DNA from: Plazaster borealis
Taxonomy: Eukaryota; Echinodermata; Asteroidea; Forcipulatida; Labidiasteridae
NCBI GenBank assembly: GCA_021014325.1
Contig: CM037466.1
Coordinates: 13,604,765-13,668,764, forward strand
DNA: 64,000 nucleotides
Direction of reading: 5' to 3'
Positions within the stretch are counted from its first letter, which is position 1, and each line of letters opens with the position of its first letter. The notes beneath the pieces were generated by a model that was not told the DNA's origin, did no database searches, and saw only the letters and a program-made list of their open reading frames with translations. Positions 10,345-21,115 of this stretch are shown piece after piece. Made by a program: the position numbers and the translations under genes.

Positions 10345-11525
10345 ATGTAATGGAGGATGGACTAATCACGTGAGTGAGAGGATGTCCTTCCTACAGAGTC
10401 AACGGTTATACATAGCTACTGCCAGTACTACTACTACTAAGTAACTGGATCATCTATGCCATTGCTACTCCTACTCCTTCCTCGTCGTAGAACTATGACT
10501 GAGTATGATATGAAGTTCGTTCCACTATCGTCTCCAGTTCTAGTAGGCCTACTACGCCATTGCCACACCGATTCTCACCTGTCCTGCTGCATCAGCCATG
10601 GTGATTTTTATGTAATAATGTGTCGTAATAATTCAATCCCGTTGTGGCTCACTTTGCACTACGAAGGTGCTGCAGACACAAACTTTGACAGATGTTTGCT
10701 CTCGTAAAGTTTCAATTCCTCTATAGTTAAAACATTCACAGCAAATGAACCCAACAACCCATCGTCCCACAGGCTACAGGCAAAACCATCAACAGCGCAG
10801 TACGTGTACGGCGGACGGACGACGTACGCGCTGGGTCGTCGTTTCTACACGCGTCATTGAACAAGCAGTCACGTGATTAGCAATCATTTCATTGATATCT
10901 CCACTGTCACTTGTACTATTGACGGCTCTTTTGTTTTGACATAGCCTTTCCTCAAGGCTAGGCGCACAGAGAAACAACTCGGGCCCTTGAAATGAAATCC
11001 CCTACAAAATTAAGGGTGTTATTTCTTACTTTTTTTGTAAAAAAAAATTCGGGAAGAAACTTATGCTATTCTGGTATCAGAAACAAGCTAGCACAGCGAT
11101 CACATTACGGTGACGTGAGAAAACAAACCGCTTTCGGATTCTCACGAAACAAGTTTTCACAAACAAGATCAAGTCAACAGAGGGCGCCCTATGAGGAAAA
11201 ACTATTGTTGTTTTTCTGCCAGCGGCTAGCTGCACGTCGAGTCAATGGTGGGAACTTTCCATGCAGTGTTTTGATATCGCCAGGCATTACACATTGGTTG
11301 CGATTTTTAGTTGTTTGCTTCGACAACTCGGTCAAGGCTATGTTATCATGAGATTGGGAGACAAATTACGGTGACTAGATTAGAATAACGATGATGTTTT
11401 TAAAGCATTTTGGACTCTACTCGGACAGAGTCTAGGCCTTCTATTCGCCAATAGCGCCTCGCCTTGACCGTCAATTTGCGTAACAAAACCAATAGTTACT
11501 TCATTGTAGTTGTAATCCAACAGGT
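10345..11525. other. Upstream region of the FN3 gene
   Basis: Moderately GC-rich patches with CG dinucleotides (10795-10860, 11085-11300), including CACGTGA and TACGTGTACG. A plus-strand open frame at 10992-11351 has no recognisable domain. This is the most plausible place for the FN3 gene's 5' regulatory DNA and perhaps for scramblase A exon 1, but neither is demonstrated. Confidence 0.35.
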
Positions 11526-11528
11526 GAA

Positions 11529-11540
11529 ATGTATAAATGG
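11529..11540 (+). promoter_or_regulatory. TATA-like box of the FN3 gene
   Basis: GTATAAATGG lies about 60 bp upstream of the ATG at 11593, the right distance for transcription to begin near 11560 with a short 5' leader. A single motif match, so modest confidence. Confidence 0.4.
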
Positions 11541-11592
11541 TTGCCATGTTCTGTTTACTGACATTGATTAGCGGATTTCTACTATTGTAATT

Positions 11593-12111
11593 ATGAAGAG
11601 TAAAACCGCGATGGCTACTCCAACATTGTATCGTCTGTCCTCTACCTTTTTATCCCTGGCTGTTGTGTTAACGGCGAGTTCGTCGCAAGACTACGCAATC
11701 AATTTGTCCGTTGAGACGAAGACGAGCAACTCGGCAGTGGTCAAGTGGATGGCAACAAACAGCACTAAAGCAGTGCGGTATGCCATCACCGTCATCCATG
11801 ATAGCACTGGAACACTCTTGGTCAACGAAACCATCAGTCAGCTAGAAACCAACATCTTTGTTATCAACGGACTAGACTTCTCCAGAACATACACCGTCAA
11901 ACTTCACGTGCTCGACAACACAGGGAAAACCGTCGATGTCGACTCGGTGTCCGTGTCGACGAACTTCGCTTGGAACGACAGGTTTATCGTTGCGCTGTGC
12001 GTGATCGGGTTCATTGCCGTAGTGCCAATTGTACTGCTGATTTTGCAGGCAATATGCCTATCTGAAGATAAGCTACAGCAAGCTCGGAGTTATAAAAACA
12101 GAGAGGTTTAA
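11593..12111 (+). CDS. Small single-pass membrane protein with one fibronectin type III domain
   Basis: A 172-residue intron-less reading frame. Residues about 10-30 form a hydrophobic signal peptide (STFLSLAVVLTASSS). One FN3 domain spans about 33-126, with the early tryptophan (VVKWMATNS), the tyrosine/leucine core (LDFSRTYTVKLHVLD) and a final strand (VDSVSVSTNF). N-glycosylation sequons include NLS, NST and NET. A TM helix lies at about 133-155 (FIVALCVIGFIAVVPIVLLI), followed by a short charged tail. It resembles compact FN3-TM proteins such as the FNDC group in layout only; orthology is not established. It may act in cell adhesion or as a co-receptor (inference). A downstream ATG at 11623 would also keep the signal peptide. 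No poly(A) signal was noted within 100 bp. Confidence 0.8.
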   Translation: MKSKTAMATPTLYRLSSTFLSLAVVLTASSSQDYAINLSVETKTSNSAVVKWMATNSTKAVRYAITVIHDSTGTLLVNETISQLETNIFVINGLDFSRTYTVKLHVLDNTGKTVDVDSVSVSTNFAWNDRFIVALCVIGFIAVVPIVLLILQAICLSEDKLQQARSYKNREV

Positions 12112-12238
12112 TGTAAGATTGTCAGAAATAATTATCGAGTATTATTAATACTCAAACTAATAATCTATTAACCTTTTCACGGCGTTGCCATGCTGAGGTG
12201 TGGATACCGGATGTACTGAACAGAGTATTGCGCGGACA

Positions 12239-12436
12239 ATGAATAATTTAGGTTTCGTTTCGACCAGTATGCTGGATGAACTGGTGAGTGATTTCATAGA
12301 CTCGGAACCCTGCTTTAAAGACATGTTCAAGACAGCAATCAACATGGACAAACCCATGTCCAACAAGTTCCCATCTTACGTTTCTGAAGTTCTTGACCTT
12401 AGCAAACCTAACGCGGACAATTGGTTTTCACTATAG
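12239..12436 (+). CDS. Possible 65-residue ORF downstream of the FN3 gene
   Basis: An ATG-started frame begins 128 bp after the FN3 stop. It is acidic and looks coding in composition (MLDELVSDFIDSEPCFKDMF), but no domain is recognised. It could be part of the FN3 gene's 3' UTR, a last exon of an unseen gene, or chance. No splice acceptor is clearly placed before it. Confidence 0.2.
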   Translation: MNNLGFVSTSMLDELVSDFIDSEPCFKDMFKTAINMDKPMSNKFPSYVSEVLDLSKPNADNWFSL

Positions 12437-12696
12437 AAGGCCAATGATTGGATCATCCCTCGCACTACCATTAGTACTGGGGATCGTGCTTTTTTTCATG
12501 GCGGGTCCCCGAACATAGAATTCTCTCACCCTATCACCGTCCTGCATGTCTCATCTCTTGAACAGCAGTGAAGAGACTCTTAAAATGCTGTTTACCGAGT
12601 CCTGCATTTCCGACAGTTTTTGGTAGAGACGCAATGGTTTCTAATTATTCTGCAAAGTGGGAAAGAAACTGTGACGTCATCAGTACTTAGGTCTAT

Positions 12697-12874
12697 AGGC
12701 CCCTTGCATATGACGTCACACGCTCAAAAAGCGCCCTCACTGAGGCCAAAAAGCGCCCTACTGAGGCCACGCCAAAGGAGGCAAATCATTGGACGAGAGC
12801 TGTTCTTTTTGAGTAAAAACGTGCACGTCGTGACCTCGGCGTCCCTGTAGCGTTTTGCGTTATGCAAGGGGTCT
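12697..12874. mobile_element. R4 MITE
   Basis: Left end AGGCCCCTTGCATATGACG, right end inverse ...TATGCAAGGGGTCT; AT on both sides (12695-12696, 12875-12876). It has the family block 'gcgccctcactgagg' and TGACGTCA near the left end. Confidence 0.8.
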
Positions 12875-12923
12875 ATTAGAGGTATTGACCCCTAGTATGA
12901 CGCGGAACGCATCTTCACACAAT

Positions 12924-13072
12924 AGACCTTATGCACATGATGTCATTTCATTAGGGCGCCCTCGCCTAGAGGTCAAAAGGAGGTTGTTCATTGGACAATC
13001 CGCGCGTTTCGATTGTTTCGTCATCGTTTTACCTCTAAGATGGCGGCTGGATGACGTCAATGCATAAGGTCT
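12924..13072. mobile_element. R3 MITE, best-preserved copy
   Basis: Terminal repeats AGACCTTATGCA / TGCATAAGGTCT are perfect, flanked by AT on both sides. Subterminal palindromic TGACGT-like motifs, 'agggcgccctcgcctagaggt' and 'acctctaagatggcggc' follow. No ORF. Confidence 0.85.
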
Positions 13073-13079
13073 ATTGAAA

Positions 13080-13905
13080 GCACGTCTACAATTCCCGCCA
13101 TTTTGGGAGTCAATTTCACTGTGTACATTGTTGACTCCCAAAATGGCAGACAGAATAGGCGCCTGTAAGTGCGCTGCGCATCATGCAACGGGTAAATAAT
13201 AGTTTTAATACAATACACTTATACAGTAAATTAGCACGTCAAAAAGCTAGGCTTATTATTAATTGTACAGTTTTCATTGAATAACAGCTTATTTCGTGCA
13301 GGCCTATACAGACGTGGTAACTCATAAGAGAATACTAATTGTCCCTCATCAGTATAGGCCTGTAACAGCCAATTTGTTATGCAGGTTACGAGGTAACAAT
13401 TAAACACACAATGAACACAGCAGTTTGAGAAGACTTTGCCGGCATCAAAATGTCCATACTGATTTATTGCTGAAGGCATTATGTTTTGTCAGTGTCATTA
13501 TGATAAAAGAACAATTTCATTTGTTGTTGTTGTTTGAGTTTTTGGCACAAAAGCCACCTCGGCAATGTCCAATACATAATTTTTCATCATTATAATTAGC
13601 TTTACAGTGCTAGGGAGAAATTAAAATAAGCCAATAAGTCAATAAAATTGCTTGTCTTTCAAAATGGCCAACATGTGAATTTATTTTTCGTTTTTGGTCA
13701 AACACATGGCACAGTGCGGTTGGTGCTGTTCAGTGACTAAACGGGTAGGTTAAAAACTGATATTCCGTGCCCTTATTTACATAAAGAAGTTTGTGGTCTG
13801 TGTTACCACTGCATGTTCAAACAATCTAGTTCCTTTAAAGTACTTTTAAAAACGCTTTAAACACATTTGGTGTCTCAAGCCTTTTCTCGCCATTGTAATG
13901 GACCA
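13080..13905. other. Intergenic, one short inverted repeat
   Basis: An inverted pair (CCGCCATTTTGGGAGTCAA and TTGACTCCCAAAATGGCAG) spans 13096-13148. The remainder shows no recognised gene or family; the minus-strand frame at 13231-13479 has no recognisable domain. Confidence 0.45.
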
Positions 13906-13908
13906 TAT

Positions 13909-14117
13909 TTTTGACCGCATGAGGGCGCTTTCTTCAGGAATGTACTGTATCACAACTACAGATTCATCTTATTTTAATTGCCTGTAGGTAGTTTTCTTGC
14001 ATCATTGACGAAATACATAAACAAAGTAATAACAAAAATGACAAAAACCTGTTTGTTTACTTGTTTTTCATCACGTAAAAATTGGTCCACAAACGCCCTC
14101 ACGCGGTCAAAAATACG
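13909..14117. mobile_element. R17 inverted-repeat element
   Basis: TTTTTGACCGCATGAGGGCG at the left pairs with CGCCCTCACGCGGTCAAAAA at the right. The interior is AT-rich and non-coding. Only this copy is seen in the window. Confidence 0.6.
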
Positions 14118-14119
14118 GC

Positions 14120-15425
14120 GAATTGCATATTCATTGTCATTTTCCATGTAGGGCCTCTGTATTTGTAACTTTTTGTAAAAGTTATTGTATGTATTCTTTT
14201 AGGCGCCTTGGGCACTCTATCTGTGGATTTTATGTGCGCGTTTTAATTGTTGCTATTATTATTACTATTACATTTAAACCATTTTCAAGAACTGTACAAG
14301 AGAGCAATTTGTGTTAATATCTACGTTTTCCCCTCTCAAATTATAATAACACTCAACTACTCACCCTCAACCTTCACCCAGACGGTCATATTGTTAACAA
14401 AACTAACTGCAGTAGAATTAAACCGAACAAAAGGTTTAACTGCGCGTAAAATAATACAAAGCGACTGGTTGGACTAAAATTGATTGATCGAGTTTTCTTT
14501 GTTGGATAAAAAAGCATTGTTTCGTTTAGGTTAACGAGGATGGGTCGCCATTTTGAAACATAGGGAATTCAGTCAAGCGTAGAAACGCGTTTCACATGGA
14601 TTTTATTTTAGACTGAGAACGCTACCTTTCGAATGGATATTGATAACAATGGATGAAGTTTTCTTGGGCGTGAATTATGTTAACCTCGGATTTGATTGTT
14701 TGGCTCTGTATAGCAAGAACAGGTCATGGTTGGACCTTAGTTATTATCTTGTGAGACTTCGATGAGGCCAAAACAGAGCTTTTTGTTCAAATTGCTTCCA
14801 CCTTATTACGACCACTGATTGAATTGGGATTATAGTGATTTAGTAAATCAGTGCTAGCTGAACAATGTAGGCCTATACAGAGTTTACCAATCAGGATCTG
14901 AGAACCTTTGGAGTGAATTGAACCCAAGGCTGACCGGATCGTCCCAGCGGATGATAATGTCATCAGCTATATACCGACCTATTTTCATCCATTTTGAAAA
15001 AAGGACAACCTTGATGATCGAATCAATTTAATAACACTGAACGATTTGAAGAGATGGATTCTTATTGAAAAAAAACAACCGTATGGAATAACCAGCTGAG
15101 TTTAAAGCTGTAAAAGTACACACAAATATTCACGTGAAAATGTTTTAAATGCCGTCTATTAAACTTATTTATAGGTACAGCCATGTATTCCATTCCAAAT
15201 TTATCTAAACCGAGGCTGAAAAAAAGTACACTGTGACAACTCCCGGGTTTGTCTTGGTCCAAGACGTCACTATCTCATACTTGTGATAACCCAACAGAAG
15301 GCGCGCTTTTCTTCCCGAATTTCAACGCGTTTGACGGATGAAAGAGACGCCCTCTGTTGTTGGAATTGATCCATTTCGATGCGTTGTTTGAATTGATCAA
15401 TTTCGGTGCGAAGGTCTTGGAACCA
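14120..15425. other. Intergenic, no supported gene
   Basis: AT-rich sequence. Several short open frames occur (14123-14477 plus, 15062-15262 minus) but none shows a domain, signal or splice pattern. A short inverted pair 'ggtcttgga/tccaagac' brackets about 15255-15430. Confidence 0.4.
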
Positions 15426-15428
15426 AGA

Positions 15429-15656
15429 CTACTCCCGGGTCAGAATTGAACCGGATCCCGGGTCACAGGGGGCTTGACCCATTTCTGGGTCATGATAAAC
15501 TGGTTTTAAAAAAGGGATTTAAGCTAGGATTCTGCGTCAGTTTGACCCATTTGTGGGTCATTTTGATACAGATTACGGGTCACATCGACCCAGAGGTGGG
15601 TCAGGCCCCCAGATTCCTTAACCGGGTCAATTCTGACCTGGGAGTATTTAGAGTGC
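15429..15656. repeat. R10 repeat, GGGTCA/TGACCC-rich
   Basis: Begins CTCCCGGGTCAGAATTGA and ends with the inverse TCAATTCTGACCTGGGAG. Internal blocks 'gacccatttctgggtcat' and 'gacccagaggtgggtca' are palindromic. Other copies lie at 17927, 19484-19900 (interrupted), 24221 and 37290. It lies just downstream of the GPCR A gene. Confidence 0.75.
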
Positions 15657-15827
15657 ATGGTACCTTTTCAAGTATGACGAGAGTCAGTTTCTATACGATT
15701 ATGGATTTATAGAAACATCAATCAAAATGGCGTCAGCGCAAACAGAAAATACCTCTGAACCGTTCTGAGAACCAAGTATAATAAAGTTGAATTGGGTTCA
15801 CGTGGGAGTTGCATGACTTAGTCAACT

Positions 15828-17656
15828 TTAGGAGTTTTTAGTTGTTTCCCCACCAATCCTTGTCGTGGCTGTATTGTTGGTTGAACTTCCCGGGTCCCGA
15901 CCGGTGTGACCCACCCTGGCTGTCCGCATCCGGAACGCTTTCCGGATGCCTTCTCGGAACGGCTTGTTCGTCAGAGTGTACAGGATCGGATTCACGCAGG
16001 AGTTGCACACGGCCAAGATGATGCCAATGTGGTAGGCGGGAGACGCGAAGTTGATGCTCACACCGACGTTGTACAACAGGAACATGGACTGGTTCGGGGC
16101 CCAACACAGGGCGAAGGTGATCACGAAGGTTAGGAGGGTCCGAACCAGCGTTCTGCTCGCACGGAGCTGCCACATCTTTTGTCGGTCAACTTCGGTAAGG
16201 GGTGAGGAAGCTGTGGAGGAGAAAGACAGACGGTAAACAAATCACATTTTTAGATTCAGAAGTGTTTGTTGCAGTGAGGTGAGGTTTTCATCAAATTATG
16301 TCTCCGGCAGTGGCGTAATAACCAGACAGTTTTAGTTTTAATTTAATTTTAAAAAAATTCGGGGGGGGGGGGAGAAGCGGGGGAGAGATATAATTTGGTG
16401 CTATTGAATGTATCGAACCATTCATTGTGCGCTTTTCGATCTTATCTGGGGGAGGGGGGGGGGCAAGGGTTCGGGGGGGTGGCTTCATCTCCCTGCCCCA
16501 AGCCTGGTGACGCCACTGGTCTCCAATGATTTGTGTTGGTTTGCAATGGGACCAGATAACAACCTAGGCTCATTGTAGAGATGTATTCGTGCCATAAATC
16601 CAGGAGTAAGAGTTATCGCTGACAAAAAGGTCTGAAACTTAAATTTAGTATCCACATTTAATTTAAGGAGGACGATACACTCTTAAAACTTCCGGGTCAT
16701 AATTGACCCTGATTCATCACTTCCAAAATCTGACTGAGTCTTATATTAAAAATGTGTGCGTCTTACATGGATTTGAGCTTATTGTAAATTTCAGGCCTTA
16801 TCCGAATTGGTGGCTATGGCTACGGCTACGACTGTTGCTAAGGGTGTTGTAAATGACTTTAACGCATGACGACGCGGCGATCCAGCCGTAGCCGCAGCAG
16901 TAGCCGCCAATTCAGACACGGCCATAATTACTCACCCTCCCGACCCTTTAGTATCTGGACTTGTCGCTTGAGGGTCGAGATGACCTTCCATTGGGCCGCT
17001 ACCATCACAATGAACGGAGCCAAGAAGTTAGCAGCGAAATTGTACGACCCGACCACGGCCTGGACGGTCCGGTCCGGCCATCCCACGAAGTGGCACCCGA
17101 CTATTTCGTCTTCGCGGTAAAGAAACAATACGAAGACCTTGCAGAGCACACCCATTACCCAACAAGATACCATCATGAGGTACTTGTTACGCCTGGTGAA
17201 AACTTTCTTGTACTTGAGCGGGTACACGATGGCTACAAATCGCTCCAGGTTGATGGTAACCAGGCAAAGCACGGACACCACCGCACAAACCCAGAACAGA
17301 AACTGGCCGACGTACAGCTTGCATCGGAGCTGGCCAAAGAACCCCGTGTTAGGCTCAGACTGTGCCATGGTTGGAACGATTTTGAAAGGGATGACCAATA
17401 CGCACACGATAAAATCAACCAATGAGAGGTGGACTAAGATATCGCTGGTGTTCGACCGCAGGGACGGCACGCGTAAGAGTACAAAGGCGACCAGAAGGTT
17501 ACCAAGTATCCCAACGACGCAGATGACTCCATAAAGAACGAGCACGAAATCGCTGTCTGCAAAGCTGCCCCAATTGGTTGATTTTGAATCGCCATCGGTG
17601 ACGTCATCGGACGAAGGTGCGACGCTGGTTGCGTTGCCTCCATTGGAAAAATGCAT
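15828..17656 (-). CDS. Class A (rhodopsin-family) GPCR A, two exons
   Basis: Exon 1 is 16936-17656 and exon 2 is 15828-16210. The intron is phase 1 with gagg/gtgagt and ccacag/cttcc sites. The product is 367 residues. Seven TM helices are visible: TM1 with N52 (GNLLVAF), TM2 with D81 (LSLVD), the ECL1/TM3 cysteine C112, a NLERF motif (136-140) where DRY is expected, C188 as disulphide partner, CWAPN (276-280) in TM6 and NPILY (314-318) in TM7. An N-glycosylation site (NAT) lies in the N-terminus. The tail is short and Ser/Thr-rich without palmitoylation cysteines. The layout fits a peptide receptor, but ligand and subfamily cannot be named. It is paralogous to GPCR B (27504-30230): same intron position and phase, and shared VWQLR/MWQLR and CNSCVNP blocks. 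Confidence 0.9.
16796..16924. mobile_element. R12 MITE in the GPCR A intron
   Basis: Ends ATCCGAATTGGTGGCTA and inverse TAGCCGCCAATTCAGACACG, with 'cgacgacgcgg' type centre. A second copy is at 26331-26462. It inserted only about 11 bp inside the intron, next to the exon 1 donor at 16934-16935. Confidence 0.8.
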
Positions 17657-17659
17657 TTT

Positions 17660-17925
17660 GTTCCTTTTTTGAGTCTGGCTTTATGTGTCTAAACAAATTT
17701 AATTTATTGTAAACACCTTAGCAATATTGATTCAATATTCTTATCGTCAGTGTAAATCGGAAACCCGTTGATAAAACAGGAGGGGTGTTGTGCATGTATC
17801 CCCAGACAAATCACATCTCTGCACAGAAATAAATAATGAAAACATTTTAAACCGATTTTAGAAATAAACATTATATTAGGCCAAGCTACATTGTGTAGGT
17901 ATATGTAGATTGATAGAGAATAGGG
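17660..17925. other. Upstream of GPCR A
   Basis: AT-rich presumptive 5' UTR/promoter side of GPCR A on the minus strand. No clear TATA box or initiator was assigned. Confidence 0.3.
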
Positions 17926-17926
17926 G

Positions 17927-18110
17927 CACTCTAAAAACTTCTGGATCAGAATTTACCCGGGATCGGGGTCCCGTTGGGACGGACCCATTTCTGGGTCAGC
18001 ATGACCCGGAATCTATGTCAAAATGACCCCGACATGGGTCAAATTTGCTCAAAATCCAAGTTAAAGTCACAATTTATACAACTTTCCATGTCAGCCTGAC
18101 CCGTAAGAAA
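17927..18110. repeat. R10 repeat
   Basis: Begins CACTCTAAAAACTTCTGG, as the copy at 24221 does, and carries 'gacccatttctgggtcag' and 'catgtcagcctgacccg'. Confidence 0.7.
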
Positions 18111-18647
18111 ATAGTCACGGACCGCCATTTTGTAGAACCACGTTTTTTACTCAACAAAATTACGGACCGTGCTAGTTCACGAAGTAAAAGAAAATTATAT
18201 TCTACTTTTAAAACATCTTTTGAACCATATTCATTTCATAAGAAACGCTTTTATAGCCCAAAAGCAATGTGTCCCTTTAAACCCACGACCCAATCGTCTC
18301 ACCTTATTTTCCTTAACAAGTTAAGAATCAATTACCTTAATTACTAAATTTAAATTAGTTTCAAGGAACGAGTGAAGAGCAAATCAATATAATTATTTCT
18401 TTCACTGAGGAGAGGAACGCTAAGTGCATACACACAAGAATAGCATGCACGAAAGCTGACCTGTATTGACGTAAGGTATAGTTACACGGTGATTGAGTAG
18501 GATGCCTATAATCAACTAAAACCTTGGACCCGCAATTTCATGGCGGTGCTTGCTTAAAGATTCTGTGCTTACTGCCCCTCGCTAAGCATGCTATCCGTGA
18601 GCGAATACTTTCTTGGTAGGAAGCGAAATAAAAATTGTGATCAGGGC

Positions 18648-18927
18648 TCGATTTCACAAAGCAATAGACCCCTTGCATATGACGTCATAAGCCCAAAACA
18701 GCGCCCCCACTGAGGTCAAAGGAAGACTTATCATTGGTTAAAACTTGTGCGTTGCGCATACACGCGCGCACGTTTCCATTTGACCTCAGTGATGGCGGCC
18801 AATGCAAGGGGTCTAAACTTATAAGACAATTTTTAAGATGAGTTGTGATATCACACTTTGCTTAGCATGAGATTGATACACAGTTAAGATCAATCTTAGC
18901 TCTTTGTGAAATCGGCCACTGGGCCCA
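18648..18927. mobile_element. R9 element split by an R4 MITE
   Basis: Outer inverted ends GATTTCACAAAG and CTTTGTGAAATC match the uninterrupted R9 at 63453-63592. The 149-bp R4 MITE at 18666-18814 lies inside, so R4 jumped after R9. Confidence 0.75.
18666..18814. mobile_element. R4 MITE nested in R9
   Basis: AGACCCCTTGCATATGACG at the left and the inverse GGCGGCCAATGCAAGGGGTCT at the right (end base 18814). Contains TGACGTCA, 'cactgaggtcaaaggaaga' and the inverse 'gacctcagtgatggcgg'. AT on the left; the right flank reads AA, so one base of the duplication has mutated. Confidence 0.85.
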
Positions 18928-18929
18928 TT

Positions 18930-19480
18930 TTTATGGAGCTATACAAGTTACTTAAGTTTTTGTGCTTAAGCAGCTCTATGAATGAAATTGGGCCCAAAAC
19001 TCTGCACTTACGGCGCTCTGTAAAGCGTGTGAGTAAAATGTTCCGTAAGCGCATATAATTCAGTGGTAAGCAGAGTCGTGAAATTGTGCCCCAAATCGCT
19101 CAGAAGAACGTGAAAGACAAATCAAATCAAGTCTAAAGTAAGGACAGCTTTAGTAAATGTAGAAGAACCTTGATGCCTTCGCCACTCGCGTGCGTGGTCT
19201 CCCATTTCAGTCGCTTGGGATCGCGGCTCCAAGACACGATGGCCTTGACAAAAGGCTACTGACATCGTGGCTTGCGACCTTGCCCACAATAGAAGCATGA
19301 TTACTCTATGGATATTAATTTACTTTTGAGTGGTCTGGTTCAATAACAGCACTTAGAAGTTTGGCGTTCCATGGACAAAAATATCACAATTCGGTTTGTC
19401 CTCGCTCTCTGCTCTCTCTCTCTGTCTGTTTGTTTGTGTAACTAAAATCTACCTGAACAAGTTGTAATTATTAATAGACT
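18930..19480. other. Intergenic with R7/R8 fragments
   Basis: Blocks 'agcagctctatgaatgaaattgggccc' -type (split here: 'agcagctctatgaatg' and 'aaattgggccc') near 18968-18995 and 'aattgtgcccc' at 19082 are eroded R7/R8 ends. A CT-rich microsatellite lies at 19402-19424. Nothing coding. Confidence 0.45.
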
Positions 19481-19557
19481 GTGCAAGTCAGAAGTGACTA
19501 GGATTCCGAGTCCTAGCTGGGAGCCTGACCAATATCCGGGTCGCGTATTTTGTTTTT

Positions 19558-19829
19558 ACACCGCAGCGAGGGGTTTTGTGCTGTAACACTGTCAATTCCG
19601 TTTTGAGATGAGAGACTACGTGTAACCCTAAACCCTAACCCTAACCCTAACCCTAACCCTAACCCTGACTCTAACCCTGACTCTAACCCTGACCCTAACC
19701 CTAACCCTAACCCAAACCCTAACCATGACCCTAACCCTAAACCTAACCCTTTATAGGCATAAATGTTTGTAGTCTCATCTCAAGACAGGAATTGGCAGTA
19801 TTACAGTACAAAACCCCTCGCTGCGGTGT
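19558..19829. mobile_element. Foldback element with a telomeric-repeat core
   Basis: Left arm ACACCGCAGCGAGGGGTTTT and right arm AAAACCCCTCGCTGCGGTGT are exact inverses, and the inner arms also match (TTTTGAGATGAGA / TCTCATCTCAAGA). The centre at about 19622-19750 is CCCTAA repeats with a few CCCTGA variants. The whole block sits inside an R10 repeat whose halves flank it. It is an interstitial element, not a chromosome end. Confidence 0.85.
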
Positions 19830-19889
19830 AAAAAAAAATATGCATCCGGGTCAGGCTGACCCGGAGACTGGTAAATGGGATTTTACTGC

Positions 19890-20915
19890 TCGAATTATGC
19901 GTCAACTTCACCGTTTTCACGAAGAACAATGTCCACACGTTTGATTGAGATTTACATTTTTCACTGTGCTTGGCTTAAAACTGCAAAATCTGCAATACTA
20001 AAGCCACGGTTTTCAATTAAAGACTCTCATTTATGATTCTGTATAAGTTTAACCTCTCCATTTACTAACTAATTTCTTAAAATGTATTGGCTAATTGCCA
20101 TAGTAATTAGTCAAAAATACGTGTCTCTTCGTGAAACCTAAAAAGTGAGTTGACCTACTTAAACACCCAACTGGGTAACGTGTTTTTACATAGGAAAGGG
20201 GCGCGTATGTCACGTGATCACGCGCACACTGATGACATAATAAGTGGCTCTTCGTGAAAACGGAAAAACGATTTGACCTACATTGTTGCAATGTATTACA
20301 ATGCATTTGGGGGGCCGGTCTCTTCGTGAAAACGCAAAAATGCATTCATTGAGATAAAGGCCCCTTCTTGTAAAAGATATGTGTCTGGGATTTTGTGCTT
20401 GTTTCGATATTGAGAAATTCTGTGTTCAATGACATGTTTCCTTTTCCCTTGGCAGAATTTCAGATTGAAGACAATCGGCATTGACATTGACTAAAAAAAG
20501 ACTCAAATCAGCAACCGGTACAATCAGATGTATTTACTATCTTTCTATCGGAGATAGACAGTTAACTCTGGAGGGAAATAACATAGATGGAGAAGTGAGG
20601 TGATGGCTAAAATCAACTTCGTCTCTGACGTGACCTACAATTTGTTTCCTAATAATGTATTCACATTGGAGACGCTAAATCAGTCGAGCACGAAGATTTT
20701 GTCTTTGTTTTAAATTATATTTCGTCTCAGACTATGTATTATATTCAAATTATTAGAATGCCATCTCCTGTAAGAAACTGGCAATGTCAAGACTCACACA
20801 GTTGCTCCTTACCCTTGAAAGATTACATCAATAGGTTGCATTACCATGGATACGATCTGCTGGGCCAAATTTTATAAAGCTGCTTAACGGCCGATTTTGT
20901 GATTACTGCGCGAGT
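19890..20915. other. Intergenic, no supported gene
   Basis: A motif 'tcttcgtgaaa(a/c)' recurs at 20127, 20251 and 20321 roughly every 70-125 bp, suggesting a decayed tandem repeat. Minus-strand frames at 20091-20487 cross it and are not believed coding. Confidence 0.4.
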
Positions 20916-20920
20916 TTCCA

Positions 20921-21115
20921 GGGCCCAATTTCATAGAGCTGCTTAAGCAGAAAATACTGCTTCACAACTTCCTGCTAAGCAGATGAGCAGGATACCAGTC
21001 ACAAATTGTACTTGTGACATGGTAGTTTGGCTGGTAACCTTATTCTGGTAAGCGTAATTTTGTTATGCTTAGCATGTTTTTGTGCTTAAGAAGCAGCTTT
21101 ATGAAATTGGTCCCT
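20921..21115. mobile_element. R7 element
   Basis: Begins GGGCCCAATTTCATAGAGC and ends with the inverse GCTTTATGAAATTGGTCCC. Interior blocks 'ggctggtaaccttattctgg' and 'tgcttagcatg' recur at 41788-41950 and 61899-62050. Confidence 0.75.

Noticed and set aside
10992..11351. Plus-strand 119-residue ORF upstream of the FN3 gene
   Set aside because: No domain or signal peptide, and no splice site linking it in frame to the FN3 exon.
16961..17534. Plus-strand open frames opposite GPCR A exon 1
   Set aside because: Antisense shadows of a well-supported TM-rich exon; no domain in these frames.
19622..19750. Telomere / chromosome end
   Set aside because: The CCCTAA repeats are short, contain CCCTGA variants and lie between inverted arms with ordinary sequence on both sides.
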